Notes: a model not told the origin generated them from the letters alone. A DNA stretch of 64,000 nucleotides from Paraburkholderia bannensis (GCF_014200455.1 NZ_JACHBW010000019.1:1-64000); one strand, 5' to 3'; positions 50,906 to 60,848 are shown, numbered from the stretch's first letter. A program made the numbers and translations.

Positions 50906-51832
50906 GTGAACCGTATGACCAAACTCAACCTCGGTCTCGCCGATCTAAACCTGCTGCGCGTGTTCCTCGCCATCTGGGATCTGCGCAGCCTCACCGCGGC
51001 CGGCGACCGTCTGGAATTGACACAGCCTGCGGTCAGTCACGCACTACGGCGCTTGCGCACACTGTTTGACGATCCACTCTTTGTCCGCACGCCCACCGGC
51101 ATGGTGCCGACCGACGCGGCGCATCGGCTATACCCGCCTCTCGCTCAGGCATTGTCGATCATCAATGAGGCGGTACAAGAGCTTGCCAAGTTCGACCCCG
51201 CGACGGCACGACGCACGTTTCGAATCTCGATGTCAGACATGTCGGAGTTCTTTTTTCTGCCCCCGCTTCTGGCGCTGCTTGAACGCGACGCGCGCGGCAT
51301 TCGCATCGAAGTGGCGAATGTTCCAGTGGAATCCGTAAGCGCCGCCATGCGCGCTGGGGAAATCGATCTTGCTCTGGGCTACGTGCCGGGCCTCGACATG
51401 GGATGCGTCAGCCAAACGTTATTTGTCGACGAGCATGTCTGCGTGGTGCGCGCAAATCATCCCTTAGGCAGGTCAAGGCCGACACGCGAAGACCTTGCCG
51501 CGTTGCGCTACGTCTACGCGAGTACCAACGCGACGGGCCATCGCATGGTCGAGCAATGGCTCGACGAGCTCAATCTCAAGCGCGATGTCGTCGTCCGACT
51601 GCCGCATTTTGTAGTCGCGCCCGAAATCGTAATGAACACGGACCTCGCCGTGATCTTCCCCAGGAGCATTGCGCAGCGATTCAATCGCGGCAAGGCCTTC
51701 CGCATTCTTCCCTTACCCTTCGCCTTACCCCCCATCGAAATACAGATTCATTCGCATACGCAATTCGCTAACGATCCTGGCGTCGTATGGCTGCGCGAAA
51801 CCATCTCCGGGATGTTTCGTCGGCCCGAGTGA
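50906..51832 (+). CDS. LysR-family regulator (NodD/NahR-like)
   Basis: A 308-residue LysR regulator with LADLNLLRVFLAIWDLRSLTAAGDRLELTQPAVSHALRRLR (in parts) as winged helix and a NahR/NodD-style effector domain: RTFRISMSDMSEFFFLPPLLALL and GEIDLALGYVPGL. It lies 33 bp after the EthD-like gene on the same strand, so it is probably the co-transcribed regulator of the broken catabolic operon. GTG 50906 or ATG 50915 can be the start. Confidence 0.88.
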   Translation: MNRMTKLNLGLADLNLLRVFLAIWDLRSLTAAGDRLELTQPAVSHALRRLRTLFDDPLFVRTPTGMVPTDAAHRLYPPLAQALSIINEAVQELAKFDPATARRTFRISMSDMSEFFFLPPLLALLERDARGIRIEVANVPVESVSAAMRAGEIDLALGYVPGLDMGCVSQTLFVDEHVCVVRANHPLGRSRPTREDLAALRYVYASTNATGHRMVEQWLDELNLKRDVVVRLPHFVVAPEIVMNTDLAVIFPRSIAQRFNRGKAFRILPLPFALPPIEIQIHSHTQFANDPGVVWLRETISGMFRRPE

Positions 51833-52371
51833 GTTCGGCTGAAAAAAAAGGACGACAATATTCCGTTAATTGATGAATGGAGGCACGCGCACGTCAATAG
51901 GCGGACGTGGAAATCTCTTCGACAATGCGCGCATCGAATCATTCTCGGGTTCATTGAAAAATGAACCCGGCTATCATTGCAAGACGGTGGCGCGCAATCA
52001 GGCCCAGAAATAAACCAGGGAATACATCGAGTTGCATTTATAACCGGCCGCGCCCTTAGGAGCGTTTTGACTACCTGTCGCAGCCCGCTTCCACGCAGCG
52101 ATTCCATTTAAGTAAAATCGCTGACTGAACCGCTTTCGCCCACGCTCCCATCAACATCAAATTCAATATCCATCACAGTTTCAGTAGTAATCCGAACTAT
52201 TTTTTGTCGCATGAAAGCGATTCATGCCTGCCATTATTGGCCCGAATTTGACAGTAAAAATCCACGCTTCGATACTAGATTCCACTCTGCGCCGCAGAAG
52301 CCGCCGACATAAATAACCATGGTGGTAAGCGAAACATTTCACGCTCAGACAATCGATTGAGACAAAGGACG
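51833..52371. other. Intergenic stretch before the carboxylesterase
   Basis: About 540 bases with no gene supported on either strand. It is AT-richer than the neighbourhood from 52130 onward. It must include the esterase promoter. I see no IS end or strong terminator; the regulator gene stop is followed only by an A-run. Confidence 0.4.
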
Positions 52372-54096
52372 ATGACAGCCATGAATGCACGCAGACACAT
52401 TGCTTCGAAAAAGACGAAACTTCGCTCTGTATTGACGCAAGATGGATCGATGCGCGTGGCCGCGCTATTCGTTTCGTCCACGCTCGCGGTCGTACTGGCG
52501 GCTTGCGGGGGCAGCGGCTCCTCCGTTAGTTCGGATCCCACCATTGCCGCGACTGCCGACGGAGCGGTGCAAGGCTCGGCCAGTAACGGCGTGATCGCAT
52601 TCAAGGGCATTCCTTTTGCGGCTCCACCAGTCGGAGGCCTGCGCTGGAGACCGCCACAGCCTGTAACTGCGTGGAGCGGCGTGCGCCAGACTACGTCTTT
52701 CGTTCACGACTGCATGCAGACGAGCGGCCCAAATTCGGGGCTGACGGTCACGCCGTCGGAAGACTGTCTGTATCTGAACGTGTGGCGCCCGCAAAACAGC
52801 AGCGCCAAGAACCTGCCGGTCATGGTCTGGATCTACGGCGGCGCATACGTCATTGGCGGCACGTCTATGCTGGCTTATGACGGCACGCAGTTCGCCAAAG
52901 AAGGCGTCGTCATCGTCACTGTCAACTACCGCCTCGGCCGATTCGGCTTCTTTGCCCATCCCTCCTTGACAGCAGCAGCCGCGCAATCCGGCGAGTTGTT
53001 AGCCAATTACGGCTACATGGACCAGATTGCCGCGCTGAAATGGATACAGCGCAACATTGCCAACTTCGGCGGTGACCCGGCGAACGTCACCCTCTTCGGA
53101 GAATCCGCTGGGGGTGAATCGGTTCACAACCTGCTGACCTCACCGCAGGCATCGGGACTTTTCGCCAAAGCAATTATCGAATCCGGCAATGGACGCGTGA
53201 ATCAGTACTACGGGCGTACTCTCTCGCGCAACGCGAAAACAGTCGGAGCCTCAGCCGAAGAACAGGGTTCTGCATTTGCGGGAGGATTTGGCATCAACGG
53301 TAGCGATGCCGGTTCGTTGCAGGCTCTGCGCGCGCTCTCCGCAGATCAGGTTCTTGACGGCCTCGACGTAACCTCGTTGAATAGCGCGCACAGCCTCGCC
53401 ACATTCTCTGGCGGTTCCATCATCGACGGCAAACTCGTCGTGGATGAGCCGGAGAATCAGTACAAAGCCGGTCAGTTTGCGAAGGTTCCGCTTCTGCTCG
53501 GCGTCAACAGCGCCGACCTTGGTTTTGCTACTGGCGGGCTCACGACGAAGGAACAGGCGTACGCGATCTTCGGTGCACAAAACTTGAGTACGGCTGCTGC
53601 GGCGTTCGATCCCTCGGGCACAGCTTCCGTTTCAAGCGTGGAGAACCAGATTGCCCGTGACATCACAATGGACGAGCCCGCGCGCTTCGTCGCACGAACC
53701 TTTACCTCGCGCGGTCTGCCGACGTATCTCTATCGCTTCTCGTATGTAGCCCAGTCGATACGTAGCAAGGTCAGCGGCGCAACCCATGCGGCCGAGATTC
53801 CCTATGTGTTCGACACTCTCTCCACAGCGTACGCCACAGCAGTCACAAGTCAGGACGAACAGGTGGCGCGCAACATGATCGCCTATTGGGCGGCGTTCGC
53901 CAAAAGCGGGAATCCTTCTGATGCGGGTCTGACTGCCTGGCCGGTATACAACGCCGGTCTCGACAATCAACTGGAGTTTACGTCGGCGGGCACCTTGCAG
54001 GTAGACCAGCCAAATCCGTTGAAAGCGCAGCTTGATCTCGTCGAGCCGCTCAATGACACCAACCAAACGGTGAATCGTCAGTACCAGTCGCAGTAG
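52372..54096 (+). CDS. Lipid-anchored type-B carboxylesterase
   Basis: A 574-residue alpha/beta hydrolase of the carboxylesterase B family. The N-terminus is long and basic, followed by VSSTLAVVLAACGG with lipobox Cys45 and a Gly/Ser linker, so it is a lipoprotein. IAFKGIPFAAPPVGGLRWRPP, SEDCLYLNVWRP, VMVWIYGGAYVIGG (oxyanion hole) and LFGESAGGES with the nucleophile Ser are present; HAAEIPYVF carries the likely His. It hydrolyses esters, with substrate unknown. The start is uncertain (ATG 52372, 52381 or 52450). Located between transposon-scarred segments. Confidence 0.88.
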   Translation: MTAMNARRHIASKKTKLRSVLTQDGSMRVAALFVSSTLAVVLAACGGSGSSVSSDPTIAATADGAVQGSASNGVIAFKGIPFAAPPVGGLRWRPPQPVTAWSGVRQTTSFVHDCMQTSGPNSGLTVTPSEDCLYLNVWRPQNSSAKNLPVMVWIYGGAYVIGGTSMLAYDGTQFAKEGVVIVTVNYRLGRFGFFAHPSLTAAAAQSGELLANYGYMDQIAALKWIQRNIANFGGDPANVTLFGESAGGESVHNLLTSPQASGLFAKAIIESGNGRVNQYYGRTLSRNAKTVGASAEEQGSAFAGGFGINGSDAGSLQALRALSADQVLDGLDVTSLNSAHSLATFSGGSIIDGKLVVDEPENQYKAGQFAKVPLLLGVNSADLGFATGGLTTKEQAYAIFGAQNLSTAAAAFDPSGTASVSSVENQIARDITMDEPARFVARTFTSRGLPTYLYRFSYVAQSIRSKVSGATHAAEIPYVFDTLSTAYATAVTSQDEQVARNMIAYWAAFAKSGNPSDAGLTAWPVYNAGLDNQLEFTSAGTLQVDQPNPLKAQLDLVEPLNDTNQTVNRQYQSQ

Positions 54097-54324
54097 CACC
54101 AGGGGCCGCGCAAAGATAGCTCGATGTAGCTGCCAAAGCACCGGTTGCTTCATCGACATCCCCCGCCGGCGAACGCGTGATGCCCGGCTTGGAGAATTGC
54201 GTCGGGGAATGGTGGATCCGCACCTGAAATCGCACGCGACAACACTTGCCCCGACCCACTGACTGAACGCTGCCATCGCCCGTCGGAATCCGGCTGGTGC
54301 GAGGCTTCCCCAGCACGCTCGCGT

Positions 54325-54810
54325 TTAGAACGTGTTTGGATCGTGTGCGAGGGCGCTCCGTGGCAGCTTCTGCTGCATGAATTCCTGCGTTGGGAACTGG
54401 TCTATCGACAGACTCAACGCTGGATTCAGGCGGGTTGCTTCGAGGCGATGGTGATCGGCCTGCGTTCGGCCATCCGGGTCGTGCCAGGTACAACGGCTAC
54501 ACGCGCAAGAAAGGCAGCAAGGTGCATATGTCGGCGATACCCTTGGGCAGTTGCTTGCGGTGCATGTGACGCCAGCAAACGGACAGAAGCGAGCGCAGGT
54601 CGGTGAACTCGCACGACAGGTCCAGCACGCCACAGGCCCGACAGTAAAGATATCGTTCGCCGATCAGGGATAGACGGGTGAAAAACCGCGCAGGCAGCAC
54701 TTGATGAAGGTATTGAGCTTCACGCGATCAAGTTGGCGCGGGCGAAAAGAGACTTCTTACTGCTGCCACGCCGTTGGGTGGCGGCGCGCAGTTTCGGCTA
54801 GCAATTTTAT
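54325..54810 (+). pseudogene. IS5-family transposase remnant (second lineage)
   Basis: In shifting frames the plus strand reads CEGAPWQLLLHEFLRWELVYRQTQRWIQAGCFEAMVIGLRS (in parts), YNGYTRKKGSKVHM, GQLLAVHVTPANGQKRAQVGELARQVQHATG, and GIELHAIKLARAKRDFLLLPRRWVAARSFG before a stop. This covers most of an IS5 transposase, but the segment with the first catalytic Asp is deleted, several frameshifts and a nonsense codon are present, and the catalytic Glu of WVVERSFGW is replaced (WVAARSFG). No terminal inverted repeats were recognised. Confidence 0.75.
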
Positions 54811-54855
54811 GGCTTCCGGACCAGGCCGCCCTGCAATCAACGTTCAAAAGGACAA

Positions 54856-55647
54856 TCAGCGAGTCGCGCCGCGGCGGCTCATATGTTCGTCGAGAATCGC
54901 ATCGGCCATCGCTCGCGCCTTTGCGCTTGAGCGGGCGTCGAACATCGCAATCGCAATCGACGCGGCAAAAATCAGCAGGCTGAAGGTCACGACGATACCG
55001 GCCAGCCAGGGCACTGGCATATTGCGCAGATCGGATATCGAATAGCTGCCCGCCTCGAAATGCGCGGCCGCCATGCCGCAGTAATGCATCCCACACACCG
55101 CCACGCCCATCACCACCGCCGAGCTGATCTGGCGCGTGCGGCGCATCGCGCTGCGGCGGCGCAGATCGAACGCCAGCAACAAAGCCGCGCCACTGGCGAT
55201 AATCGCGATGATGACGGACAGGACCACTAACCAGGTCTGGTAGTGAATCGCAGGACAGATATCCATTGCCCACATGCCGAGATAATGCATGCCGGCCACG
55301 CCCAGCCCCATCGCGACGGCCGCGCCCGCCAGCTGCGACCAGCGCAGTTCATAGCGGCACAGCGGCAGAAAGCCGATTGCGGACGCCACGATCGCGATCA
55401 GCAGCGAAAGCAGCGTCACGGGAATGTTGTAGCCGACTGCGATGGGCAAATGAAACGCGAGCATGGCGATGAAATGCATCGACCAGATGCCGAGTCCCAT
55501 GATGCAGCCGCCAAATGCAATCCACGGCAAAAGGGGGCGCTTGCCAATGACGTCGAGGCGATCGGATATATCCAGTGCCGTAAACGATGCGAAGATCGCC
55601 AGCAGGCAGGAAAGCACGACAAGCGAGGGATCGTAGTAGCCGGTCAT
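54856..55647 (-). CDS. MHYT-domain membrane sensor protein
   Basis: A 263-residue inner-membrane protein with seven hydrophobic segments. Three MHY-type motifs are at membrane edges: SMHFIAML, GMHYLGMWAMD and GMHYCGMAAA, as in the MHYT domain, thought to bind a metal and sense a diatomic gas or redox signal. In many proteins it is followed by GGDEF/EAL or kinase domains; here there is only a short cytoplasmic tail, so the domain is stand-alone. It is monocistronic. Confidence 0.88.
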   Translation of the reverse strand: MTGYYDPSLVVLSCLLAIFASFTALDISDRLDVIGKRPLLPWIAFGGCIMGLGIWSMHFIAMLAFHLPIAVGYNIPVTLLSLLIAIVASAIGFLPLCRYELRWSQLAGAAVAMGLGVAGMHYLGMWAMDICPAIHYQTWLVVLSVIIAIIASGAALLLAFDLRRRSAMRRTRQISSAVVMGVAVCGMHYCGMAAAHFEAGSYSISDLRNMPVPWLAGIVVTFSLLIFAASIAIAMFDARSSAKARAMADAILDEHMSRRGATR

Positions 55648-56143
55648 TTTCGTTCAACTCGTGTGAACTGCGTGTGTCGAGGCTTTGAGCAGGACGCGTT
55701 TGACGACTTCCCCGGTGCGCCCCTTTCCTCTTAGGATTGGCAACGAGTATACATAGAATTGCTCGCGCGCAATAGCAAGGCTGAACCCAAATTTCCAGTT
55801 TCTGGAAATACGTGAAGATGTAGAAATGACCTGCTTTTGAAGGGTGATTCGGGAAAATCCGGGTCTCTTATGCGCGAAGCATTAATTCTTTCGAAGTGGC
55901 GTTCAGGTTATGTTTAATTAATAGCCTTGGGCCTTGTTCAGCCGAGAAAGCCAGGTATCGTCGCCTTCGTGCTGGATCCGATGTGTCATCGGTCGATTCG
56001 CGATCAGCAATGCCTGCAAATGAGCGCGTCGGATTTCGGCGACGCTGTGCGAAGCTTCGGTAAATCCTGGTGTCGGCGATCGATATGCACGGCGCATTCA
56101 GGCCGCAACCGCTAGAATTGCGGTTTTAGTCTGGAATACGCCC
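55648..56143. other. Divergent intergenic region before rhlE
   Basis: About 500 bases with no supported gene. A short inverted repeat TTTCCAG-TTT-CTGGAAA lies at 55792-55808 and could be an operator. The region includes AT-rich sequence around 55860-55925, and must hold the promoters of the MHYT gene and of rhlE. Confidence 0.4.
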
Positions 56144-57682
56144 ATGTCTTTTGCCTCGCTTGGCCTGATCGATCCGTTGCTGCGTAATTTGCAGGACCTC
56201 AATTACCAGACACCTACGCCGGTGCAGGCCAAGGCGATCCCGGCTGTGCTCAACGGCAAGGACGTCACGGCTGCGGCGCAGACCGGCACCGGTAAAACGG
56301 CCGGCTTTGCCCTGCCGCTGCTTCAACGGCTGGTGCAACACGGCCCCGCTGTATCCAGCAACCGCGCGCGCGTGCTGGTGCTGGTGCCCACGCGCGAGCT
56401 GGCCGAGCAGGTGCTGCAAAGCTTCATCGAATACGGCAAAGGCCTCGATTTGCGCTTTCTGGCCGCGTACGGCGGCGTGAGCATCAACCCGCAGATGATG
56501 AAACTGCGCAAAGGCGTGGACGTGCTCGTGGCCACGCCAGGCCGTCTGCTCGACCTCAATCGCCAGAACGCCGTGCAGTTCGATCAGGTACAGACGCTGG
56601 TGCTCGATGAAGCCGACCGCATGCTGGACCTGGGCTTCGCACGCGAACTCAACGCTGTCTTCGCGGCCCTGCCCATGCAGCGACAGACCTTGCTGTTCTC
56701 CGCCACGTTCACTGACGATATCCGCACCATGGCAGCCGGCATTCTGCGCAGCCCGGTCAATATCAGCGTCAGCCCGCCCAATACCACGGTCAGCAAGATC
56801 AAGCAGTGGGTGGTGACAGTCGACAAGAAGAACAAGCCCGATCTCTTCATGCACCTGGTGGCCCAGAACAACTGGGAGCATGCGCTGGTGTTCGTCAAAA
56901 CCCGCAACGGCGTGGATTATCTGGCGACCGTGCTGAACGACGCGGGCTATGCGGTCGACACCATCCACGGCGACAAACCGCAGCCGGCGCGTCTGCGCGC
57001 GCTGGAGCGCTTCAAGTCGGGTGAGGTGAATATGCTGGTGGCCACCGATGTGGCCGCGCGCGGCCTCGATATCGACGACCTGCCGCTGGTGATCAATGTC
57101 GATCTGCCGATCGTCGCGCAAGACTATGTGCACCGGATTGGCCGTACCGGCCGCGCGGGCGCCAGCGGCGTGGCGGTATCCCTCGTCTGTGCCGATGAAG
57201 CGCCGCTGCTCGCTGCGATCGAAGCGCTGATCCAGAAAACGCTGCCCCGCGAAGAAGAGCCGGGTTTCGAAGCGGAACATCGCGTGCCGCAAACCAGCAC
57301 GACGGGCGAACTGATCAAGAAACCCAAAAAGCCCAAGAAGCCCAAAGTGCCACAAGCCGCGCCTGGCGTGAAACAGGCGTCTGGCCAGAAACCGCGCCCG
57401 CAGGGCGCCGAAGGCAAACGCAAGCCTGCCGCGCAGTCGCAACGCGCCGCTGCGCCGGGCAAAGGCGCGCAGCCGTCCGGCACCGCATTGACCGGCGCCA
57501 ACCCTTTCAGCACCTGCGGATTCGGCACTAACCCGTTCAGTACGCAGAAGCCGCGTGGCAAACCTGCCAGCAAGCCCACGAACAAGCCCACCAACAAGCC
57601 AGCCAGCAAACCCGCAGGCAAGCCAGCCGCAGGTTCGCGCAAGCCGGCGGCCGGGTCCGCGGGCGGGCGCGGCAAACGCTGA
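56144..57682 (+). CDS. rhlE: ATP-dependent RNA helicase RhlE
   Basis: A 512-residue DEAD-box helicase. Q motif (NYQTPTPVQAKAIP), motif I (AAQTGTGKT), motif II (VLDEADRMLDLGF), SAT (LFSATF), and the second domain with VATDVAARGLDIDDLP and HRIGRTGRAG are intact. After residue about 390 comes a Lys/Pro/Ala-rich tail containing repeats of KPTN and KPASKPAG, probably disordered and RNA-binding. RhlE helps RNA turnover and ribosome assembly, especially in the cold. It ends 2 bp from the convergent regulator gene, with no terminator between them. Confidence 0.92.
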   Translation: MSFASLGLIDPLLRNLQDLNYQTPTPVQAKAIPAVLNGKDVTAAAQTGTGKTAGFALPLLQRLVQHGPAVSSNRARVLVLVPTRELAEQVLQSFIEYGKGLDLRFLAAYGGVSINPQMMKLRKGVDVLVATPGRLLDLNRQNAVQFDQVQTLVLDEADRMLDLGFARELNAVFAALPMQRQTLLFSATFTDDIRTMAAGILRSPVNISVSPPNTTVSKIKQWVVTVDKKNKPDLFMHLVAQNNWEHALVFVKTRNGVDYLATVLNDAGYAVDTIHGDKPQPARLRALERFKSGEVNMLVATDVAARGLDIDDLPLVINVDLPIVAQDYVHRIGRTGRAGASGVAVSLVCADEAPLLAAIEALIQKTLPREEEPGFEAEHRVPQTSTTGELIKKPKKPKKPKVPQAAPGVKQASGQKPRPQGAEGKRKPAAQSQRAAAPGKGAQPSGTALTGANPFSTCGFGTNPFSTQKPRGKPASKPTNKPTNKPASKPAGKPAAGSRKPAAGSAGGRGKR

Positions 57683-57684
57683 CC

Positions 57685-59172
57685 CTACAGCAGCCCCAAC
57701 GCCGAAGCCTTCAAGGTCGCGGCGGCGCGCGTCGAGCATTCGAGCTTGCGGAACACGCTTTCCACATGGGTGCGCACGGTGCTCGGGCTCAATTCGAGTT
57801 CGCGCGCCGCTTCCTTGTTGCTTGCGCCACGGCTGATCGAACGCAGCACGTCGATTTCGCGCGCCGAAAGCCGGATCGTCTGCTGCTTGACGCGCGCGCC
57901 GCGTGAAGGCACGTCGCGCGCATCGATCAACGCTTCCACGACTGCGCCGTCGAAACGCCCTTCGCTCACCTCGGTACGCATGCGTGCGGCGACTTCGGCG
58001 GCAGGCAGCGCATCGCGCCAAGGCCGCTTCTCGCCCAGCGCGACGAACGCCACCGCGGCGCTCAGCACACGCGCGTCGAGCGACAACGCCGGGCCGCCCA
58101 CGCCGCGAAAATAGCCGGAACCGTCGATCCGTTCGTATGCATACGAGGCGAGTTCCGCTGCCTGGGCCAGCGAGCCGGTTTGCTTGCCGGCGCGCGCGGT
58201 CCAGTAGGGAACGAGCCGCACCTGCTCCCATTCGGCAGCGGAAAGCCGCCCTGGCGAATTCCAGACGCCGTTGGGCACGGCGGCACGGCCGATGCCGTGA
58301 ACCATCGCTGCAGCGTAAAGGCGCGCTTCGCACGCTTCATCGACACCGAGCCGCGCCCCGCACGCCGCCGCGGCACGTGCGACCGCGCGGGAATAACCGG
58401 TCATCCACGGCAGCTTCAGATCGATCACATCGCCGATCAGCCCTGTCGATGTGGTTTGCTGCATCTGCTGCGTCTGCATCGATTCGTCGAGTGCGGCGGG
58501 CGCCTGGGTCGACAGCGTCGCCAGCGCCTCCAGCCAGTGCGCCGCCTGCGCGGGTACGAGCGTGGCCAGTTCCGCCGGATAACGCGTGCCGGCCTGGGCG
58601 GCAATCAGGCCAAGCGCGCGCGGCAAGCCATAAACGCGGCTGAAAATCTCCAGATCCCCCGCCAGCGTCACCACGTACACCGCGCGCGGCACCGCCGCAC
58701 CGGCGAGGCCGTCGGGCATGCCCGTGCCGTCCCACGCCTCGAAGATATGGCGCAGCGTCGCTTCGGTATCGGTGGTCAGTTGCAGGATGCGCGCGACTTC
58801 CCCCGATACCTCGCAGTGAATCTGCGCAAGCGGACGTATCGCGCCTTTGAGGCCGTTCGGGTCGACCGTCTTCGCCCAGTCCTGCCGCTGCGCCAGCATC
58901 GCCTCGCGCCCGGCCACGTCGTCGCCGAGCATGTCGGCGAATCCCCCCGCATTGGCCGTGCAGCCCGACCACCTCAACAAGGCCGCCTGCGCCGCCGTTG
59001 CGGCGAGCCCATCGCCCTCGCCGGTGGCGCGGGCAAGCTGGCCGGCCAGCCAGGCCGTGCGCAGCGAATGGTCGGTTGGCTGCCCCATGCTGAGGTCGCC
59101 AACGAAGGCGAGCGCCCTGATGGCGTCGTATGCGCGAACCTCCGTGCCTTCACCTGATGCGTTTTCGTTCAC
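57685..59172 (-). CDS. HD-GYP-like / LuxR-type regulator with degenerate HD sites
   Basis: A 495-residue protein of two HD-GYP-like halves (about 25-200 and 240-415) and a C-terminal LuxR helix-turn-helix (RLSAREIDVLRSISRGASNKEAARELELSPSTVRTHVESVFRKLEC, in parts). Half 1 has HSLR and FEAWDGTGMPDGL, half 2 MVHGIGRAAVPNGVW and YERIDGSGYFRG. In catalytic relatives the second motif reads HD-x-G, but here the metal-binding Asp is Gly (VHGIG), and the HHE before the GYP is YAYE. So it is likely a non-catalytic signal-binding transcription regulator. Target genes are unknown. Confidence 0.85.
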   Translation of the reverse strand: MNENASGEGTEVRAYDAIRALAFVGDLSMGQPTDHSLRTAWLAGQLARATGEGDGLAATAAQAALLRWSGCTANAGGFADMLGDDVAGREAMLAQRQDWAKTVDPNGLKGAIRPLAQIHCEVSGEVARILQLTTDTEATLRHIFEAWDGTGMPDGLAGAAVPRAVYVVTLAGDLEIFSRVYGLPRALGLIAAQAGTRYPAELATLVPAQAAHWLEALATLSTQAPAALDESMQTQQMQQTTSTGLIGDVIDLKLPWMTGYSRAVARAAAACGARLGVDEACEARLYAAAMVHGIGRAAVPNGVWNSPGRLSAAEWEQVRLVPYWTARAGKQTGSLAQAAELASYAYERIDGSGYFRGVGGPALSLDARVLSAAVAFVALGEKRPWRDALPAAEVAARMRTEVSEGRFDGAVVEALIDARDVPSRGARVKQQTIRLSAREIDVLRSISRGASNKEAARELELSPSTVRTHVESVFRKLECSTRAAATLKASALGLL

Positions 59173-59385
59173 TGATCCACCGATACGTCGCGAGCGTCAT
59201 AGCCCGCGACTATAGCGCAGCGCGCCTGGCCGGGTCGGTCATTTGACCGATACCGATACGGCCCCGCCACTGCGATCCTTCTCTGTACCTCAGCGCCGTC
59301 CGGAGCATCCAGGCCGAGGCGCGAATCATTGGCTAACGAGCCGCCCGGCTCGCCAGCCCTTACGTCCGTTACGAGAGACATCGCC

Positions 59386-59979
59386 TTGAAACGCACCACG
59401 ATACATCCCGCCTGGGTCCGCGTATTTCATTGGGTCAATGCCGCGGCCGTGATTGCCATGTGCCTGAGCGGCTGGCAGGTGTACAACGCATCGCCGGTCT
59501 TCAAGTCCCTCACCATTCCCGCGTCCATCACGCTGGGCGGCTGGCTGGGTGGGGCGCTGCTCTGGCACTTCGCGGTGATGTGGGTGCTGGTTGCCAACTT
59601 TCTCGCTTACCTGGTGCTGGGCGTCGCTACGGGACGGCTGCGCACCAGGCTCTTTCCCATCAGCGTGCGCGCCGTCGCTGCGGATCTGATCGCGGCGCTG
59701 CGCGGCAAGCTCGCTCACACCGATTTCAGCCACTACAACGCGGTGCAGAGGTTCGCCTATCTCGTCGTCATCGCCGATATCGCACTGCTGGTGCTATCCG
59801 GCCTGGCGATCTGGAAGCCCGTGCAGTTCCCCCTCCTCTGTGCGCTGATGGGCGGCTTCGACAATGCCCGTGTCGTTCACTTTGTCGCCATGTGTACGGT
59901 GGTCGGCTTTTTTTCGGTGCACGTTGTGATGGTCGCGCTCGTTCCTCGCTCCCTGCTCACCATGATCCGAGGCCGATAA
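59386..59979 (+). CDS. Di-haem cytochrome b561-like membrane subunit
   Basis: A 197-residue inner-membrane cytochrome with four hydrophobic segments and the His pattern of the b561/Ni-Fe hydrogenase b-type family: HPAWVRVFHWVNAAAVIAM at helix 1, LLWHFAVMWVLVANFLAYL at helix 2, LAHTDFSHYNAVQRFAYLVVIADIALLV at helix 3, and VVHFVAMCTVVGFFSVHVVMV at the end. The likely start is TTG 59386 with GAGAG 8 bases upstream. It passes electrons between the quinone pool and the molybdopterin subunit encoded 2 bp later. Confidence 0.85.
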   Translation: MKRTTIHPAWVRVFHWVNAAAVIAMCLSGWQVYNASPVFKSLTIPASITLGGWLGGALLWHFAVMWVLVANFLAYLVLGVATGRLRTRLFPISVRAVAADLIAALRGKLAHTDFSHYNAVQRFAYLVVIADIALLVLSGLAIWKPVQFPLLCALMGGFDNARVVHFVAMCTVVGFFSVHVVMVALVPRSLLTMIRGR

Positions 59980-59981
59980 TC

Positions 59982-60773
59982 ATGAATAGCCCGAAACCTT
60001 ACCGCACGCCCGATCCAGCCCCGGATCTCGACGCGCAATCCATCATCAAGGACGCGCGCAAGGCGCTCCAGTCGCCGCAGCGCCGCTTGCTCGGCAAGCG
60101 CATTCTCACGCTGGGCGGCCTGATGCTGCTCTCGGGTTGCGACCTCACGAGCGACAAATCGGTCAATACGCTGCTGCGCCGCATGTCGTCGTTCAACGAC
60201 GACGCACAGGCGCTGCTGTTCGATCCGCGCAAGCTCGCGCCCACCTATCCGGATTCGATGATCACGCGGCCCTTTCCCTTCAACGCGTACTACGACATCG
60301 ACCAGGTGCCGGAAGTGGACGCGCAGAGCTACCGGCTCGAACTCAGCGGGCTTGTGCAAGGCAAACGTATCTGGACGCTCGAAGAACTGCACCGGCTGCG
60401 CCAGCAAAGCCAGGTCACGCGGCATATCTGCATCGAAGGCTGGAGCGCGATCGGCAAGTGGGGCGGCGTGCGATTCGCCGACTTCCTTTCGCTGGCCGGC
60501 GCGGATACCACGGCGAAGTATGTGGCCCTGCACTGCGCGGACAACTACTGGACGAGCATCGACATGCCGACGGCGCTCCATCCGCAGACGCAACTCACGC
60601 TCACGTATGACGGCAGCATCCTGCCCGCGAAATACGGCTTCCCGATGAAGCTGCGCATTCCCACCAAGCTTGGCTACAAGAACCCGAAACACATCGTCGC
60701 CATATCAGTGACCAACACGTTCCCCGGCGGTTATTGGGAGAACCAGGGATACAACTGGTTTGGCGGCTCGTGA
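59982..60773 (+). CDS. Molybdopterin-dependent oxidoreductase, lipid-anchored (sulfite-oxidase fold)
   Basis: A 263-residue SUOX/YedY-type molybdenum protein. The cofactor-ligating Cys is Cys150 in TRHICIEGWSAIGKWGGVRF; YWTSIDMP and PAKYGFPMKLRIPTKLGYKNPKHI are other family blocks. Its N-terminus is unusual: RRLLGKRILTLGGLMLLSGC ends in a lipobox (Cys53) rather than a standard Tat cleavage site, though the RR could still route it through Tat. It lies directly after the cytochrome b gene, as in MsrPQ-type pairs; the substrate could be an S- or N-oxide, or a reduced sulfur compound (not decidable here). Confidence 0.88.
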   Translation: MNSPKPYRTPDPAPDLDAQSIIKDARKALQSPQRRLLGKRILTLGGLMLLSGCDLTSDKSVNTLLRRMSSFNDDAQALLFDPRKLAPTYPDSMITRPFPFNAYYDIDQVPEVDAQSYRLELSGLVQGKRIWTLEELHRLRQQSQVTRHICIEGWSAIGKWGGVRFADFLSLAGADTTAKYVALHCADNYWTSIDMPTALHPQTQLTLTYDGSILPAKYGFPMKLRIPTKLGYKNPKHIVAISVTNTFPGGYWENQGYNWFGGS

Positions 60774-60848
60774 GCCACGAAGCCTGTTTTCTCATCGCGT
60801 TCGCACAGGCGACGCATCTTCAACTTCAACCCACCCAACGGAGCACTC

